64,000 nucleotides of DNA, from NCBI GenBank assembly GCA_041394325.1, contig JAWKIJ010000001.1, positions 186,001-250,000 of the forward strand. Direction: 5' to 3'. This document shows positions 35,883 through 44,472 of this stretch, in pieces. Each line of letters opens with the position of its first letter. Within the stretch, counting starts at the first letter, position 1. A program made the position numbers and the translations under genes. The notes below the pieces were generated by a model, which saw only the letters and a list, made by a program, of their open reading frames with translations, had not been told where the DNA came from and searched no databases. Source of the stretch: JAWKIJ01 sp041394325 (GTDB lineage Bacteria > Actinomycetota > Acidimicrobiia > Acidimicrobiales > Microtrichaceae).

Positions 35883-37712
35883 GTGAGCATCATCGAGATC
35901 GACCCTGCGGCGGCACGCCGAGCCCAGCGACGACCCATCCACGTCGTACCCGACGACCTTGCGGCGGAGATCGACGCCGACATCGCCAAGTTCGAGACGA
36001 TGCTGGCACGACACCTGGCCGGTGAGATCCACGAGGACACGTTCCGGGCGTTCCGACTCAGCAACGGCGTGTACGGCCAGCGGCAGGGTGGAACCAATCA
36101 GATGGTCCGCGTCAAGGCGCCCTACGGCCGGCTCACCGCCGAACAGCTCGACCTGTTCGCACGCGTCGCGGAGGAGTACTCACGGGGATGGGGACACATC
36201 ACGACCCGTCAGAACTTCCAGTTCCACTACGTGGAGCTGACCCGGGTGCCGGCACTCATGCGCGAGTTCGCGTCGGTCGGCATGACCACCCGCGAGGCGT
36301 GTGGCGACACGGTGCGCAACGTGCAGGGTTGCCATCTCGCCGGCGCGTGTCCCCACGAGGTGCTCGACATCACCGCCTGGGCGGAGGCCGCGTTCCGCCA
36401 TTTCGTTCACCACCCGTTCGCGCAGCGCCTACCACGCAAGTTCAAGATCAACTTCAGCGGCTGCGACACCGACTGCGGTCAGGCGATGTTCAACGACGCC
36501 GGCGTGGTCGCCACCTCGCGCCGCCGCGAGGACGGGTCCGTCGAGTCGGGGTTCCGGGTGTTCGTCGGCGGAGGGCTCGGCGCCAACCCGTTCCCGGCGT
36601 TCGCTCTCGAGGACTTCACGCCCAAGGACCTGCTCCTCGGCACGATCGAGGCGATCCTGCGTGTGTTCGAGCAGACCGGCAACCGCAAGAACAAGCTGCG
36701 GGCACGTATGAAGTGGGTGGTCGAGGACCTCGGGATCGAGGAGGTCCGTGAGCGCATCCTCCGCCAAAGACTCCTGCTGACGGCCTCCTCCAGCTGGCCC
36801 GAGGGGATCCCCGAGGTGGTGAGCGAATGGGGTGACGCCCCCGCGGGTGCGGCCCCCGGCGTCGAGGCCACCGCGATGGGCCAGGGCACACCCGTGACGC
36901 TGTCGCGACGCGACCCGTTCGGCCGTTGGGAGCAGGCGAACGTGATCCGCGGGGCCGCCAACGGCACCGTGTCCGCCATCGCGTGGGCGCGCCTGGGCGA
37001 CATCACCTCGGAGCAGTTCCGGGGGCTCGCCTCCATCGTGCGAGAGTTCGACTGCGAGGTCAGGATCACCAACCGGCAGAACTTCGCGTTGCGCGACCTC
37101 CGGGAGGACCAGCTCACCACACTGTTCGAACGACTCGAGGCCATCGGCATGGCCCGGCCCGGCGCGGAGTTGAGCCGTGACGTCGTCGCCTGCCCCGGCG
37201 CGGACACGTGCAACATCGCGGTCACCCAGTCACGAGGGCTCGCCGACGCGATCGGGACCGCACTCGAAGCGGCGGGACTCGCCGAGGTCGGCGGGGTGCG
37301 GACCAACATCAGCGGTTGCACCAACTCGTGCGGTCAACACCACGTCGCCGACATCGGCTTCTCGGGAGCCGAACGTCGAGCGCACGGGCAATCGGCCCCG
37401 GGCTACCAGATGCTGCTCGGAGGTTACGTCGGCCAGACGAAGGTGCACTTCGGCCAGAAAGCGCTTCGCCTCCCCGCGAAGGCTGCACCGGAGGCCGTGG
37501 TTCGGGTCGTCGGTCGCTTCAACGAGGAGCGCAACGCCGGGGAGGACTTCCGTTCGTGGCTCGACCGCTCGGGAGGAGTGAAGGCGATCGCGGACACGCT
37601 GCGGGACCTCGACGAGTTCCCCACCCCCGAGGAGAACCCCGACTTCTACGTCGACTACGGAGAGACCGGGCCGTTCGCGGTGGAGATGGGCCAGTCCGAG
37701 TGCGCGGTGTGA
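35883..37712 (+). CDS. sir: Ferredoxin-dependent sulfite (or nitrite) reductase
   Basis: A 609-residue sirohaem/[4Fe-4S] reductase. The duplicated architecture shows GHITTRQNFQFHYV and VRITNRQNFALRDL as the sirohaem-binding halves. The cluster cysteines are CPGADTC and GCTNSC. The following cysH and the resemblance to the M. tuberculosis nirA-cysH pair favour six-electron sulfite reduction to sulfide over nitrite reduction. GTG 35883 has no SD and is predicted to be leaderless. The stop overlaps cysH (GTGA). Confidence 0.92.
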   Translation: MSIIEIDPAAARRAQRRPIHVVPDDLAAEIDADIAKFETMLARHLAGEIHEDTFRAFRLSNGVYGQRQGGTNQMVRVKAPYGRLTAEQLDLFARVAEEYSRGWGHITTRQNFQFHYVELTRVPALMREFASVGMTTREACGDTVRNVQGCHLAGACPHEVLDITAWAEAAFRHFVHHPFAQRLPRKFKINFSGCDTDCGQAMFNDAGVVATSRRREDGSVESGFRVFVGGGLGANPFPAFALEDFTPKDLLLGTIEAILRVFEQTGNRKNKLRARMKWVVEDLGIEEVRERILRQRLLLTASSSWPEGIPEVVSEWGDAPAGAAPGVEATAMGQGTPVTLSRRDPFGRWEQANVIRGAANGTVSAIAWARLGDITSEQFRGLASIVREFDCEVRITNRQNFALRDLREDQLTTLFERLEAIGMARPGAELSRDVVACPGADTCNIAVTQSRGLADAIGTALEAAGLAEVGGVRTNISGCTNSCGQHHVADIGFSGAERRAHGQSAPGYQMLLGGYVGQTKVHFGQKALRLPAKAAPEAVVRVVGRFNEERNAGEDFRSWLDRSGGVKAIADTLRDLDEFPTPEENPDFYVDYGETGPFAVEMGQSECAV

Positions 37713-38422
37713 CGGGCGACGCCGTCGCCGATGCCTCGCCGACGGCGGTCGGTGGGGAGGGGGCGACCTTCGACGACGAGGAGCTGGCCGAGATCGGTGC
37801 GGGTTTCGAGGGCCGACCGGCGTCGGCGGTCATCCGCTGGGCGGTGGACACGTTCGGGACCGGCCTGACGCTGGCCGCGTCGATGAGCGACGCGCTGCTG
37901 ATCGATCTGGCGACGAAGGTCGACCCCGACATCGAGGTCGTTTTCGTCGACACCCGCTACCACTTCCCCGAGACACTCGAGACCGTGCAGGTCATCCGGC
38001 GCCGCTACGCCCTGAACCTGCGCATCATGACCGTGCCCGAGCCGCCCATACCGTTGTGGGAGTCCGATCCGGAGCAGTGCTGCTCGGCGGCGAAGGTCGC
38101 ACAGTTGGACCGGGCGTTGCGGGGCAAGGCCGCGTGGATGTCGGGCCTGCGCCGTGACGAGGCGGCGACGCGCGCCGACGCCCCGATCGTCGGGCGAGAC
38201 CGTCGTGGCCTCGTCAAGGTGAACCCCCTCGCGACCTGGACCCAGGCGGACGTCGACGGCTACCTCGCCGACCACGACATCGTCCGCAACCCGCTGCTCG
38301 ACCGGGGTTACGGCTCGATCGGCTGTGCTCCCTGCACGTCACCGGTGGAGCCCGGCGCCGATCCGCGTTCGGGCCGTTGGGCCGGACGGGACAAGACGGA
38401 GTGCGGCCTACACCTCGGTTGA
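37709..38422 (+). CDS. cysH: Adenylyl-sulfate (APS) reductase, CysH family
   Basis: A 237-residue enzyme reducing APS to sulfite with thioredoxin. TLAASMSDALLIDLA is the PP-loop-like nucleotide site, and EVVFVDTRYHFPETL is conserved. The paired cysteines QCCSAAKV and GCAPC coordinate the [4Fe-4S] cluster that marks the APS-using type. ECGLHLG at the C-terminus carries the catalytic Cys. GTG 37709 is coupled to the sulfite reductase. No ATP sulfurylase lies in the window. Confidence 0.93.
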   Translation: MTGDAVADASPTAVGGEGATFDDEELAEIGAGFEGRPASAVIRWAVDTFGTGLTLAASMSDALLIDLATKVDPDIEVVFVDTRYHFPETLETVQVIRRRYALNLRIMTVPEPPIPLWESDPEQCCSAAKVAQLDRALRGKAAWMSGLRRDEAATRADAPIVGRDRRGLVKVNPLATWTQADVDGYLADHDIVRNPLLDRGYGSIGCAPCTSPVEPGADPRSGRWAGRDKTECGLHLG

Positions 38423-38444
38423 CATCGGACAGCATCGCCTCGGG

Positions 38445-38460
38445 TCCGATCCCGATCGGA
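38445..38460. terminator. Small hairpin between convergent cysH and metalloprotease genes
   Basis: TCCGATC, two bases, GATCGGA forms a perfect 7-bp stem in the 82-bp convergent gap. There is no T-run, so a role as a bidirectional terminator is only suggestive. Confidence 0.3.
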
Positions 38461-38504
38461 TCGAGCGGGACACCCGCCAAACGGCACGGCCTGCCGACCT
38501 CGGC

Positions 38505-39482
38505 TCACCCCACCCAGAGCGGGCTGTCCGCGATGTCGGGACAGGTCGCCCCACCGGTCCCGAAGTAGTCGTCGTGTCCCGGATCGAGCATGAGGTTGGC
38601 CCAGTCGCGCGCGGAGCCCCCCCCGTACAGGACATCGCGGGGGTCGTCGACGACGTGGCCCCCGTTGCCGTAGTGCGGAGCACACGTGGGGACCGCCCCG
38701 AACGTGTGGGTCATCTCGTGCGCCGCGAGGTACGTGGCCCCGTACGGCCACGTGGAGGTCGCCGACGGGTGGATGTCGCACTGTGCCATGAACAGCGTCG
38801 AGATCGCCCCGGTGGAGATCCCGCAGGCATCGCCCCCCGACTCGACGTAGACGATCGCCCGGTGGTTGGGTCCCGGCACTGAGAGCCCGGCGAGTTCGGT
38901 CTGCAGGCTCTGGCCCGGTGACGGCGACGCCTCGAGTTGGGCGCGGGTGCGGGCGATCCGGACGGTGGTGACGACGATCGACCCGCCTTCACGGACGAAG
39001 CGGGGCCGCCGCCCCCCGGTCTGGCCCGCGAACCAATCCGAGACCACTTCCAACTCGTGACCGATCTGAGCGGGACGGTCCGGATCGACGGCCTGGTCGC
39101 TCGTCACCACGTAGACCGCTTCGAACGCAGCGCCGGGCCCGAGCGGCCCCTGCGAAGGTGTCGTCGTCGGGGTCGTCGGGGTCGTCGGCGTCACCGTGGA
39201 GGGAACCGTCGGGGGTGCAGTCGGGGGTGCGGTCGGGGGTGCTTCGATCGTCGGAGGCGGCACCGTGGTCGAGGCCTGCTGGGCGGCGGCGATCTGTGCC
39301 AGCACCTGGCCTGCCTGCTGGAGTGTCATCACCCTCGTCCAACGGCCGTTCCGGCACTGCAGAACATGGGTGGAGTTCCGCCCCCAGTCCGTCGTCCGAC
39401 ACCGCGCCCCCGCACGGGCCGGTTGACAGCCCACGACGATGAGCGACGAGATGACGGCCGGAATGAGCACCCTACGATACAT
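38505..39482 (-). CDS. Secreted zinc metalloprotease-like lipoprotein
   Basis: A 325-residue exported protein. The signal peptide RRVLIPAVISSLIVVGC ends in a lipobox (VVGC). A Pro/Thr linker of repeated APPT and TPTT units spans about residues 75-112. The C-terminal domain carries zincin motif HEMTHTFGAVP with further His residues in CAPHYGNGGHV as third-ligand candidates. Several cysteines suggest disulfides. I do not recognise the subfamily and the substrate is unknown. ATG 39482 lies in a 140-bp divergent region shared with the PaaX-like regulator. Confidence 0.75.
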   Translation of the reverse strand: MYRRVLIPAVISSLIVVGCQPARAGARCRTTDWGRNSTHVLQCRNGRWTRVMTLQQAGQVLAQIAAAQQASTTVPPPTIEAPPTAPPTAPPTVPSTVTPTTPTTPTTTPSQGPLGPGAAFEAVYVVTSDQAVDPDRPAQIGHELEVVSDWFAGQTGGRRPRFVREGGSIVVTTVRIARTRAQLEASPSPGQSLQTELAGLSVPGPNHRAIVYVESGGDACGISTGAISTLFMAQCDIHPSATSTWPYGATYLAAHEMTHTFGAVPTCAPHYGNGGHVVDDPRDVLYGGGSARDWANLMLDPGHDDYFGTGGATCPDIADSPLWVG

Positions 39483-39504
39483 TTGGTGATCATCGTTGCG
39501 ACAC

Positions 39505-39533
39505 GACGATTCGTCAATAGGTGCGACATGTCG
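39505..39533. promoter_or_regulatory. Paired dyads in the metalloprotease/PaaX divergent region
   Basis: GACGA-T-TCGTC (39505-39515) and CGACATGTCG (39524-39533) are perfect short palindromes nine bases apart. A direct repeat TGCGACA (39497 and 39522) overlaps them. They could be operators for the adjacent PaaX-like protein. Evidence is positional only. Confidence 0.35.
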
Positions 39534-39619
39534 TCACATTGACCGGTGCAGCCGACCGGCCACGTGCCGCGACCGGTTCCCCCGCCGGCGTTGACGCTCG
39601 GCCCACCACCGGCCAGCAT

Positions 39620-40552
39620 GTGGTCGTGCCGGATACGCCCGTTCCGAATGCGACCACCACCGGAGCGGACGATGGGTCCCCGCTGCTCGACCCTGCCGTG
39701 CCGACCCGCCTCCTGGTGTTGGGCCTGGCGCACCGCAACGGCGACATCGTGACCTCCGAGCTGTGGCCCGTCACCGACGCGTGCGGCCTGTCCAACGACC
39801 AGGTGCGGAGTTGCCTGCGTCGCCTCGTGGCCGAAGGGCTGTTCTCCCGTGACGGCAACGGCCGCGACGCGACGCTGCACGCGACCGCCGCGGGACGATC
39901 GCTGCTCGGGGCGAACACGGCTCGGCACGTGTTGGCCTATGCCCAGGACGCCGCCGGCCGCGGTTGGCACCGCCGCTGGAACCTGGTCACGTTCGCCATC
40001 CCCGAATCACGCCGCGCGGCACGCGATCACCTTCGCGATCGGCTGCTCGCCCTCGGTGCCGCTGCGGTGCAGAACGGCGTGTACGTGTCACCGCATCCCT
40101 GGCACGACGAGGTTGCCGAGGCGATCGACCAACTCGAGCTCGCGACGTATGTCACCATGGCGACCACCGACGACCTGTCCGTGGGCGGCGAACGCGATCC
40201 GCGACGGATCGCGGCGGCCCTGTGGCCGTTGGAGGACATCGCCGCGGGATACCGATCCTTCATCGAGGTGTACCGGGACGTCCCCGACCAACTCGACGCG
40301 ATGCGCCGCCGGGGAGAGCGCCTGTCGGAGGCCGACTACCTTCCGGGGGCACTGCACGTGGCGATCCGATTCAATCGATGCTTCGAGCGGGATCCGCTGC
40401 TTCCGCCGGAACTGCTCCCCCGCCCGTGGCCGGGTCGCGAGGCGCGCGACATCCTCGCCCGGTGCCGTCGCATCGGCGTGCTCGCACGGCAGGATCAGAA
40501 GGGTCCCGCACTCTTCCGGGTGTTCGACGACGCGATCGCCGACCTACCCTGA
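39620..40552 (+). CDS. PaaX-like transcriptional regulator
   Basis: A regulator resembling PaaX, the phenylacetyl-CoA-responsive repressor family. The N-terminal winged helix is near TRLLVLGLAHRNGDIVTSEL and LSNDQVRSCLRRLVAEGLF. The middle contains the WNLVTFAIPESRRAARDHLR block typical of PaaX proteins, and the C-terminal PaaX_C-like part includes FIEVYRDVPDQLD and CFERDPLLPPELLP. The start is uncertain: GTG 39620 gives about 310 residues, while GTG 39521 would add a low-complexity stretch through the palindromes. No aromatic-degradation genes are nearby, so the effector is unknown. Confidence 0.78.
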   Translation: MVVPDTPVPNATTTGADDGSPLLDPAVPTRLLVLGLAHRNGDIVTSELWPVTDACGLSNDQVRSCLRRLVAEGLFSRDGNGRDATLHATAAGRSLLGANTARHVLAYAQDAAGRGWHRRWNLVTFAIPESRRAARDHLRDRLLALGAAAVQNGVYVSPHPWHDEVAEAIDQLELATYVTMATTDDLSVGGERDPRRIAAALWPLEDIAAGYRSFIEVYRDVPDQLDAMRRRGERLSEADYLPGALHVAIRFNRCFERDPLLPPELLPRPWPGREARDILARCRRIGVLARQDQKGPALFRVFDDAIADLP

Positions 40553-40621
40553 TCGTGATGCCCGGATCCCCCGGTCCCGGAACCCGTCCCCCTGAAACCC
40601 GCTCCGCGGCCCGGGCGACAC

Positions 40622-41113
40622 CTACCCGGTGGTGAGCAGATCCTCCACCAACCGGGCCTCGACCGTCAGGTGTTCGCGCAGTCCGTCGATGACGACCCGC
40701 TCGACCCGACCTCCCACCAGTGGCACCCGTACTCGGAGGTCACCCTCCACCGAGCGCGTCGACCCCGGCGCCTCGTCGACGAAGCGGGTTCGCGCCGACG
40801 CCGACATCTTCTGGGGGTAGTGGTCGGGGAGGAGCCGCACGACGGCCGTGAGAGTGCCGAGGTCGAAGCGTGTCTCCTCCACCCAGGTCAGCTTTGCGGG
40901 CTCGATCACGGCCAGGGCCGCTGCGGGCAGGTCGGCGACGAAGCGGTAGTGGAGTCGAAGCGTGACCACCGATCCGTGACGGTCACACCCGAGCACGTCG
41001 GGTCTGCTGATCCTGCCGAACTCGGGCAGCCGCTCGTAGGTCGACGGGTCCGAGTACACCGCCGCGACCGCCGCGGCGGGGCGGGAGAACCGTTGTTGCA
41101 CTTCGAAGCGCAT
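40622..41113 (-). CDS. DUF2505 (START/SRPBCC-like) protein
   Basis: A 163-residue protein with the DUF2505 pattern: MRFEVQQRFSRPAAAVAAVY at the start, a central KLTWVEETRFDL strand region, and a C-terminal helix (ERVVIDGLREHLTVEARLVED). The fold is a hydrophobic-pocket SRPBCC domain; no ligand is known. GGAG about five bases before ATG 41113 and the nine-base gap from the VWA gene suggest cotranscription with the MoxR-VWA pair. Confidence 0.8.
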   Translation of the reverse strand: MRFEVQQRFSRPAAAVAAVYSDPSTYERLPEFGRISRPDVLGCDRHGSVVTLRLHYRFVADLPAAALAVIEPAKLTWVEETRFDLGTLTAVVRLLPDHYPQKMSASARTRFVDEAPGSTRSVEGDLRVRVPLVGGRVERVVIDGLREHLTVEARLVEDLLTTG

Positions 41114-41121
41114 GGAACTCC

Positions 41122-42690
41122 TCAGTCGAGGTGGTCGACGAACCGTTCGAGTTGGCGGAGGTTACGGCACTCGAACGCCCCGTCGCAGTAGGTCGCATAC
41201 TCACCGACGATCGAGTCGCCGGTGTCCCAGTACGAGCGCGGCTCGGGATTGAGCCAAAAGACGTGCCGTGCCCGGTGCTGCATCTCCTTGAGCACCCAAC
41301 TCTGCGATGCGTGGTAGTTGTTGCGGGCGTCGCCGAGGATCATGACCGTCGTCTTTGGGCCGACGTCCTTACCCCAGCGGTTCCAGAAGGCCTCGAACGC
41401 GTGGCCGTAGTCGGAGTGGCCGTCCACCCAGACGACGTCGGCCTCGGTGTTGACCCTGCCGATCGCGTCGACGATGTCCTCGTTTCCCTCGAAGAAGGAG
41501 GTCACCTCGTCGACCCCGTCGATGAACACGAAGCTGCGCACACGGCTGAACTGCCCCGAGATCGCGTACACGAGGTGCAGCGTGAACCGGGCGAAGGACG
41601 CGACCGATCCGGAGATGTCGGCGATGACGAAGATCTCCGGTTTCGCCGGCCTGGGGTACTTGAACTTCGGCTCGGCGGGAACGCCGCCGTAGCTGAGCGA
41701 GTGACGCACCGTATTGCGGAAGTCGAGTGGACCCTTCCGGCCGTGACGACGCTTTCGGGCGAGGCGCACCGCCAGCTTGCGGGTGAGGGGGCCGATGGCC
41801 TGCCGCAGCAGCCGCATCTCGTCGCGGCTGGCGTGCATGAAGTCGATGTCCTCGGGCAACGGTTTGCGCAAGGTCTTCGCCATCGCCTCGACACCACGGT
41901 CGGCGACGAGTCGCCGACGGATCTCCGCCTCGATCTCCTGTTTGAGCCGGTCGATCCGTTGGGCGAACTCGTCCTCTTCGAGGCGCCGCTCCAGCGGGCT
42001 CAGCGGTTCGGGGGAGTCCTCGGTGGCCTGGTCCATCAAGCGCTGTGCGACGGCTTCGAGGTCGAGGTGACGAAGGGTGCGGTACAGGTAGTAGGTGCCG
42101 CCGACGGGGCGGCCGGGTTCCATCCCGGCGAAGCGGCGCACGGCCTGACGGGCGACCGCGCGCATCGCCGCCTGGTCACCCTTCTGCAACGCACGGAAGA
42201 GCATCTCGGCGAGCTCCTCGGGACTGAGCCGATCGCCGCCACCACCGCCCTGCATCTGCCCGTCTCCCTGGGCTCCGGCCATCTCGGCGAGGGCGTCCTC
42301 GAGCTCGGCGGAGAGGTCGGAGTCGGCGTCGTCGAGTGCGTACTCGCTGCCGCGGAGCGAGAAGTAGACCTCGAAGACCGTCTCGAACGCCTTCCAGTGG
42401 GCGTTGTTCTTCACGAGGGTCGCGGCGAGTGCCCACTTGAAGGCCGCCCGATCGTCGAGGGGGATGTGACGAACCGCCTCCATCGCGTCGAGATTCTCGG
42501 TGAGGCTCACCGGGAGCCCGGCGTTGCGCAGTTCGACGATGAAGCCGCCGAGCAGATCGAGGATTCCCCGACCGTCCGCCCCGAGCACGGTGCCCGGGAG
42601 GTCCTTCGCGGGGCCGGTGGCCGGGCCCGCGCTCGGACCCCGGCGGTCGTCGTCGGTCGCCCGATCCTGGCGGTCGTCCGCGGCGGTCAT
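41122..42690 (-). CDS. VWA domain protein, CoxE-like
   Basis: A 522-residue cytoplasmic protein. An N-terminal helical region contains LPVSLTENLDAMEAVRHIPL, followed by an acidic and Gly-rich middle (GAQGDGQMQGGGGG) and a C-terminal von Willebrand A domain with MIDAS motif FVIADISGSVASF near residue 357. With MoxR upstream (five-base gap) it forms a MoxR-VWA pair like CoxD/CoxE, which remodel or insert metal into target enzymes. No carbon monoxide dehydrogenase genes are present, so the target is unknown. Confidence 0.87.
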   Translation of the reverse strand: MTAADDRQDRATDDDRRGPSAGPATGPAKDLPGTVLGADGRGILDLLGGFIVELRNAGLPVSLTENLDAMEAVRHIPLDDRAAFKWALAATLVKNNAHWKAFETVFEVYFSLRGSEYALDDADSDLSAELEDALAEMAGAQGDGQMQGGGGGDRLSPEELAEMLFRALQKGDQAAMRAVARQAVRRFAGMEPGRPVGGTYYLYRTLRHLDLEAVAQRLMDQATEDSPEPLSPLERRLEEDEFAQRIDRLKQEIEAEIRRRLVADRGVEAMAKTLRKPLPEDIDFMHASRDEMRLLRQAIGPLTRKLAVRLARKRRHGRKGPLDFRNTVRHSLSYGGVPAEPKFKYPRPAKPEIFVIADISGSVASFARFTLHLVYAISGQFSRVRSFVFIDGVDEVTSFFEGNEDIVDAIGRVNTEADVVWVDGHSDYGHAFEAFWNRWGKDVGPKTTVMILGDARNNYHASQSWVLKEMQHRARHVFWLNPEPRSYWDTGDSIVGEYATYCDGAFECRNLRQLERFVDHLD

Positions 42691-42693
42691 CGA

Positions 42694-43647
42694 CTAACCG
42701 GCCTGGCCGAGGGGACCACCCTTGCGGATCGCGGAGCCTTCGTTGCCCAGTTCCTTGGTCGCCTTCGCGATGTCGGTCTGGTACTTGAGCAGGATGTTGA
42801 GGGTGCTCGTCGCCGTCTCGGCGTCGACCCTGGTAACGCCCAACAGCAGCAGTGTGCGAGCCCAATCGAGCGTCTCGGAGACCGACGGGGCCTTCTTCAT
42901 CTCCATTTGGCGGATCGACCGGACGATACGCGCCACCTGGTCGGCCAGCGAGTCGCCGATCCCGGGCACCTTGGTCCGCACGATCTCCTTCTCCCGCTCC
43001 ATGTCGGGGTAGTCGATGTGCAGGAAGAGGCAGCGCCGTTTGAGGGCCTCGGAGAGCTCGCGGGTGTTGTTGGAGGTGAGGAACACCATCGGGATCTGGG
43101 TGGCGCCGATGGTGCCGAGCTCGGGGATCGACACCTGGTAGTCCGACAGGATCTCGAGGAGCAGCGCCTCGGTCTCGACCTCCACGCGGTCGACCTCGTC
43201 GATGAGCAGCACCACCGGGTCGGTGGCACGGATCGCCTCGAGGAGCGGCCGGGTCAATAGGAAGTCGTCGGAGAAGATGTCCTCCTCGATCCGCTCCCAT
43301 CCCTCGGCGTCGCCGTCGACCTTCGAGGCCTGGATCCGCAGGAGCTGCTTCTTGTAGTTCCACTCGTAGAGCGCCTTGGACTCGTCGAGACCCTCGTAGC
43401 ACTGCAGCCGGATGAGCCGGGCACCGCACATCTCGGCGACGGACTTTGCGAGCTGCGTCTTGCCGGTGCCGGCCGGACCCTCCACCAACACCGGCTTGCC
43501 GAGGCGGTCGGCGAGGTAGACCACACCCGAGATCGCGTCGTCCGACAGGTAGTCGATCTCGGCGAGCCGCTTGCGAACCTCGGCGACCGACTCGAATCGC
43601 GGTGCGACGGCGCCGGTGGAGCCGGCGGACTGGGGGACCTGTGACAT
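42694..43647 (-). CDS. MoxR-family AAA+ ATPase (CoxD-like)
   Basis: A 317-residue AAA+ ATPase. Walker A is VEGPAGTGKTQLA, Walker B VVLLIDEVDRVE, sensor 1 MVFLTSNNTREL and the arginine finger region LKRRCLFLHIDYP. MoxR proteins form hexamers that act with VWA partners as chaperones in maturation of metalloenzymes or complexes. ATG 43647 starts the conserved protein. The downstream VWA gene is nearly continuous with it. Confidence 0.92.
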   Translation of the reverse strand: MSQVPQSAGSTGAVAPRFESVAEVRKRLAEIDYLSDDAISGVVYLADRLGKPVLVEGPAGTGKTQLAKSVAEMCGARLIRLQCYEGLDESKALYEWNYKKQLLRIQASKVDGDAEGWERIEEDIFSDDFLLTRPLLEAIRATDPVVLLIDEVDRVEVETEALLLEILSDYQVSIPELGTIGATQIPMVFLTSNNTRELSEALKRRCLFLHIDYPDMEREKEIVRTKVPGIGDSLADQVARIVRSIRQMEMKKAPSVSETLDWARTLLLLGVTRVDAETATSTLNILLKYQTDIAKATKELGNEGSAIRKGGPLGQAG

Positions 43648-43777
43648 GGAGCCAGGGTACCCCCGCCCCCGTTGGCTCCCCGCAGGGGTTCTCCCAGCCC
43701 CACGAACGCGGAGCCCGTCGACGTCGAAGCGCCACACACCCGGCGACCACCGCCGCAGGGCGCGGACGTCGTGGCAA

Positions 43778-43783
43778 TAGCGT
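43778..43783 (+). promoter_or_regulatory. nth -10 box (TAGCGT), leaderless start
   Basis: TAGCGT is followed by seven bases and GTG 43791. The same hexamer precedes tRNA-Ala and the deacetylase-like gene. Confidence 0.5.
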
Positions 43784-43790
43784 GCGGATC

Positions 43791-44459
43791 GTGCGACGTG
43801 CCGAGAAGGCCGAGCGGATCGGCGAGATCCTCGACGACCTCTATCCCGAGACCCCCGTCCCCCTCGACCACACCGACCCCTACACGCTGCTCGTTGCGGT
43901 GGCCCTGTCGGCCCAGACCACCGACAGGAAGGTCAACCAGGTCACCCCCGCGCTGTTCGCCCGGGCGTCCACCCCCGAGGCCATGGCGGCGTTGGATCCC
44001 GACGAGATCCTCTCGATCATCCGCGAGGTGGGCCTCGCCCCGACCAAGGCCCGGAACCTGTCGACGATGGCTCACCAGATCGTCGACGCGGGTGGCGTGG
44101 TTCGCGACGATTGGGAGTTCCTCGAGTCGCTCGCCGGCGTCGGCCACAAGACCGCGTCGGTGGTCATGTCCCAGGCATTCGGCCATCCGGCCTTTCCCGT
44201 CGACACCCACATCCACCGCCTCGCCTCCCGATGGGGCCTCTCCAACGGAACCTCGGTCGGGCGGACCGAGGCCGACCTCAAGAAGGTGTTCCCTCGGGAC
44301 GCCTGGAACCGCCGCCACCTGCAGATCATCTATTTCGGTCGGGAGCACTGCCCCGCCCGCCACCACGACCTCCGCGCCTGCCCCATCTGCTCGTGGGCCG
44401 CGACCGTCAAGGCGCGTACCGCGTCGGTACCGAAGTCCCCACGAGTCGTTCGCCGGTAG
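43791..44459 (+). CDS. nth: Endonuclease III
   Basis: A 222-residue base-excision repair DNA glycosylase/AP lyase for oxidised pyrimidines. The HhH segment LESLAGVGHKTASVVMSQAF holds the catalytic Lys and FPVDTHIHRLASRWGL the catalytic Asp. The usual C-terminal iron-sulfur motif (C-X6-C-X2-C-X5-C) is altered: HCPARHHDLRACPICSW gives C-X9-C-X2-C and lacks the fourth cysteine. GTG 43791 fits the leaderless box; GTG 43782 is a nearby alternative. Confidence 0.92.
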   Translation: MRRAEKAERIGEILDDLYPETPVPLDHTDPYTLLVAVALSAQTTDRKVNQVTPALFARASTPEAMAALDPDEILSIIREVGLAPTKARNLSTMAHQIVDAGGVVRDDWEFLESLAGVGHKTASVVMSQAFGHPAFPVDTHIHRLASRWGLSNGTSVGRTEADLKKVFPRDAWNRRHLQIIYFGREHCPARHHDLRACPICSWAATVKARTASVPKSPRVVRR

Positions 44460-44472
44460 ATTCCACGTCGCT

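Noticed and set aside
39150..39250. Short repeated GGGGT-type units resembling a small repeat array
   Set aside because: They are the codons of a Pro/Thr linker in the metalloprotease lipoprotein. Units have no spacers, so this is not a CRISPR array.
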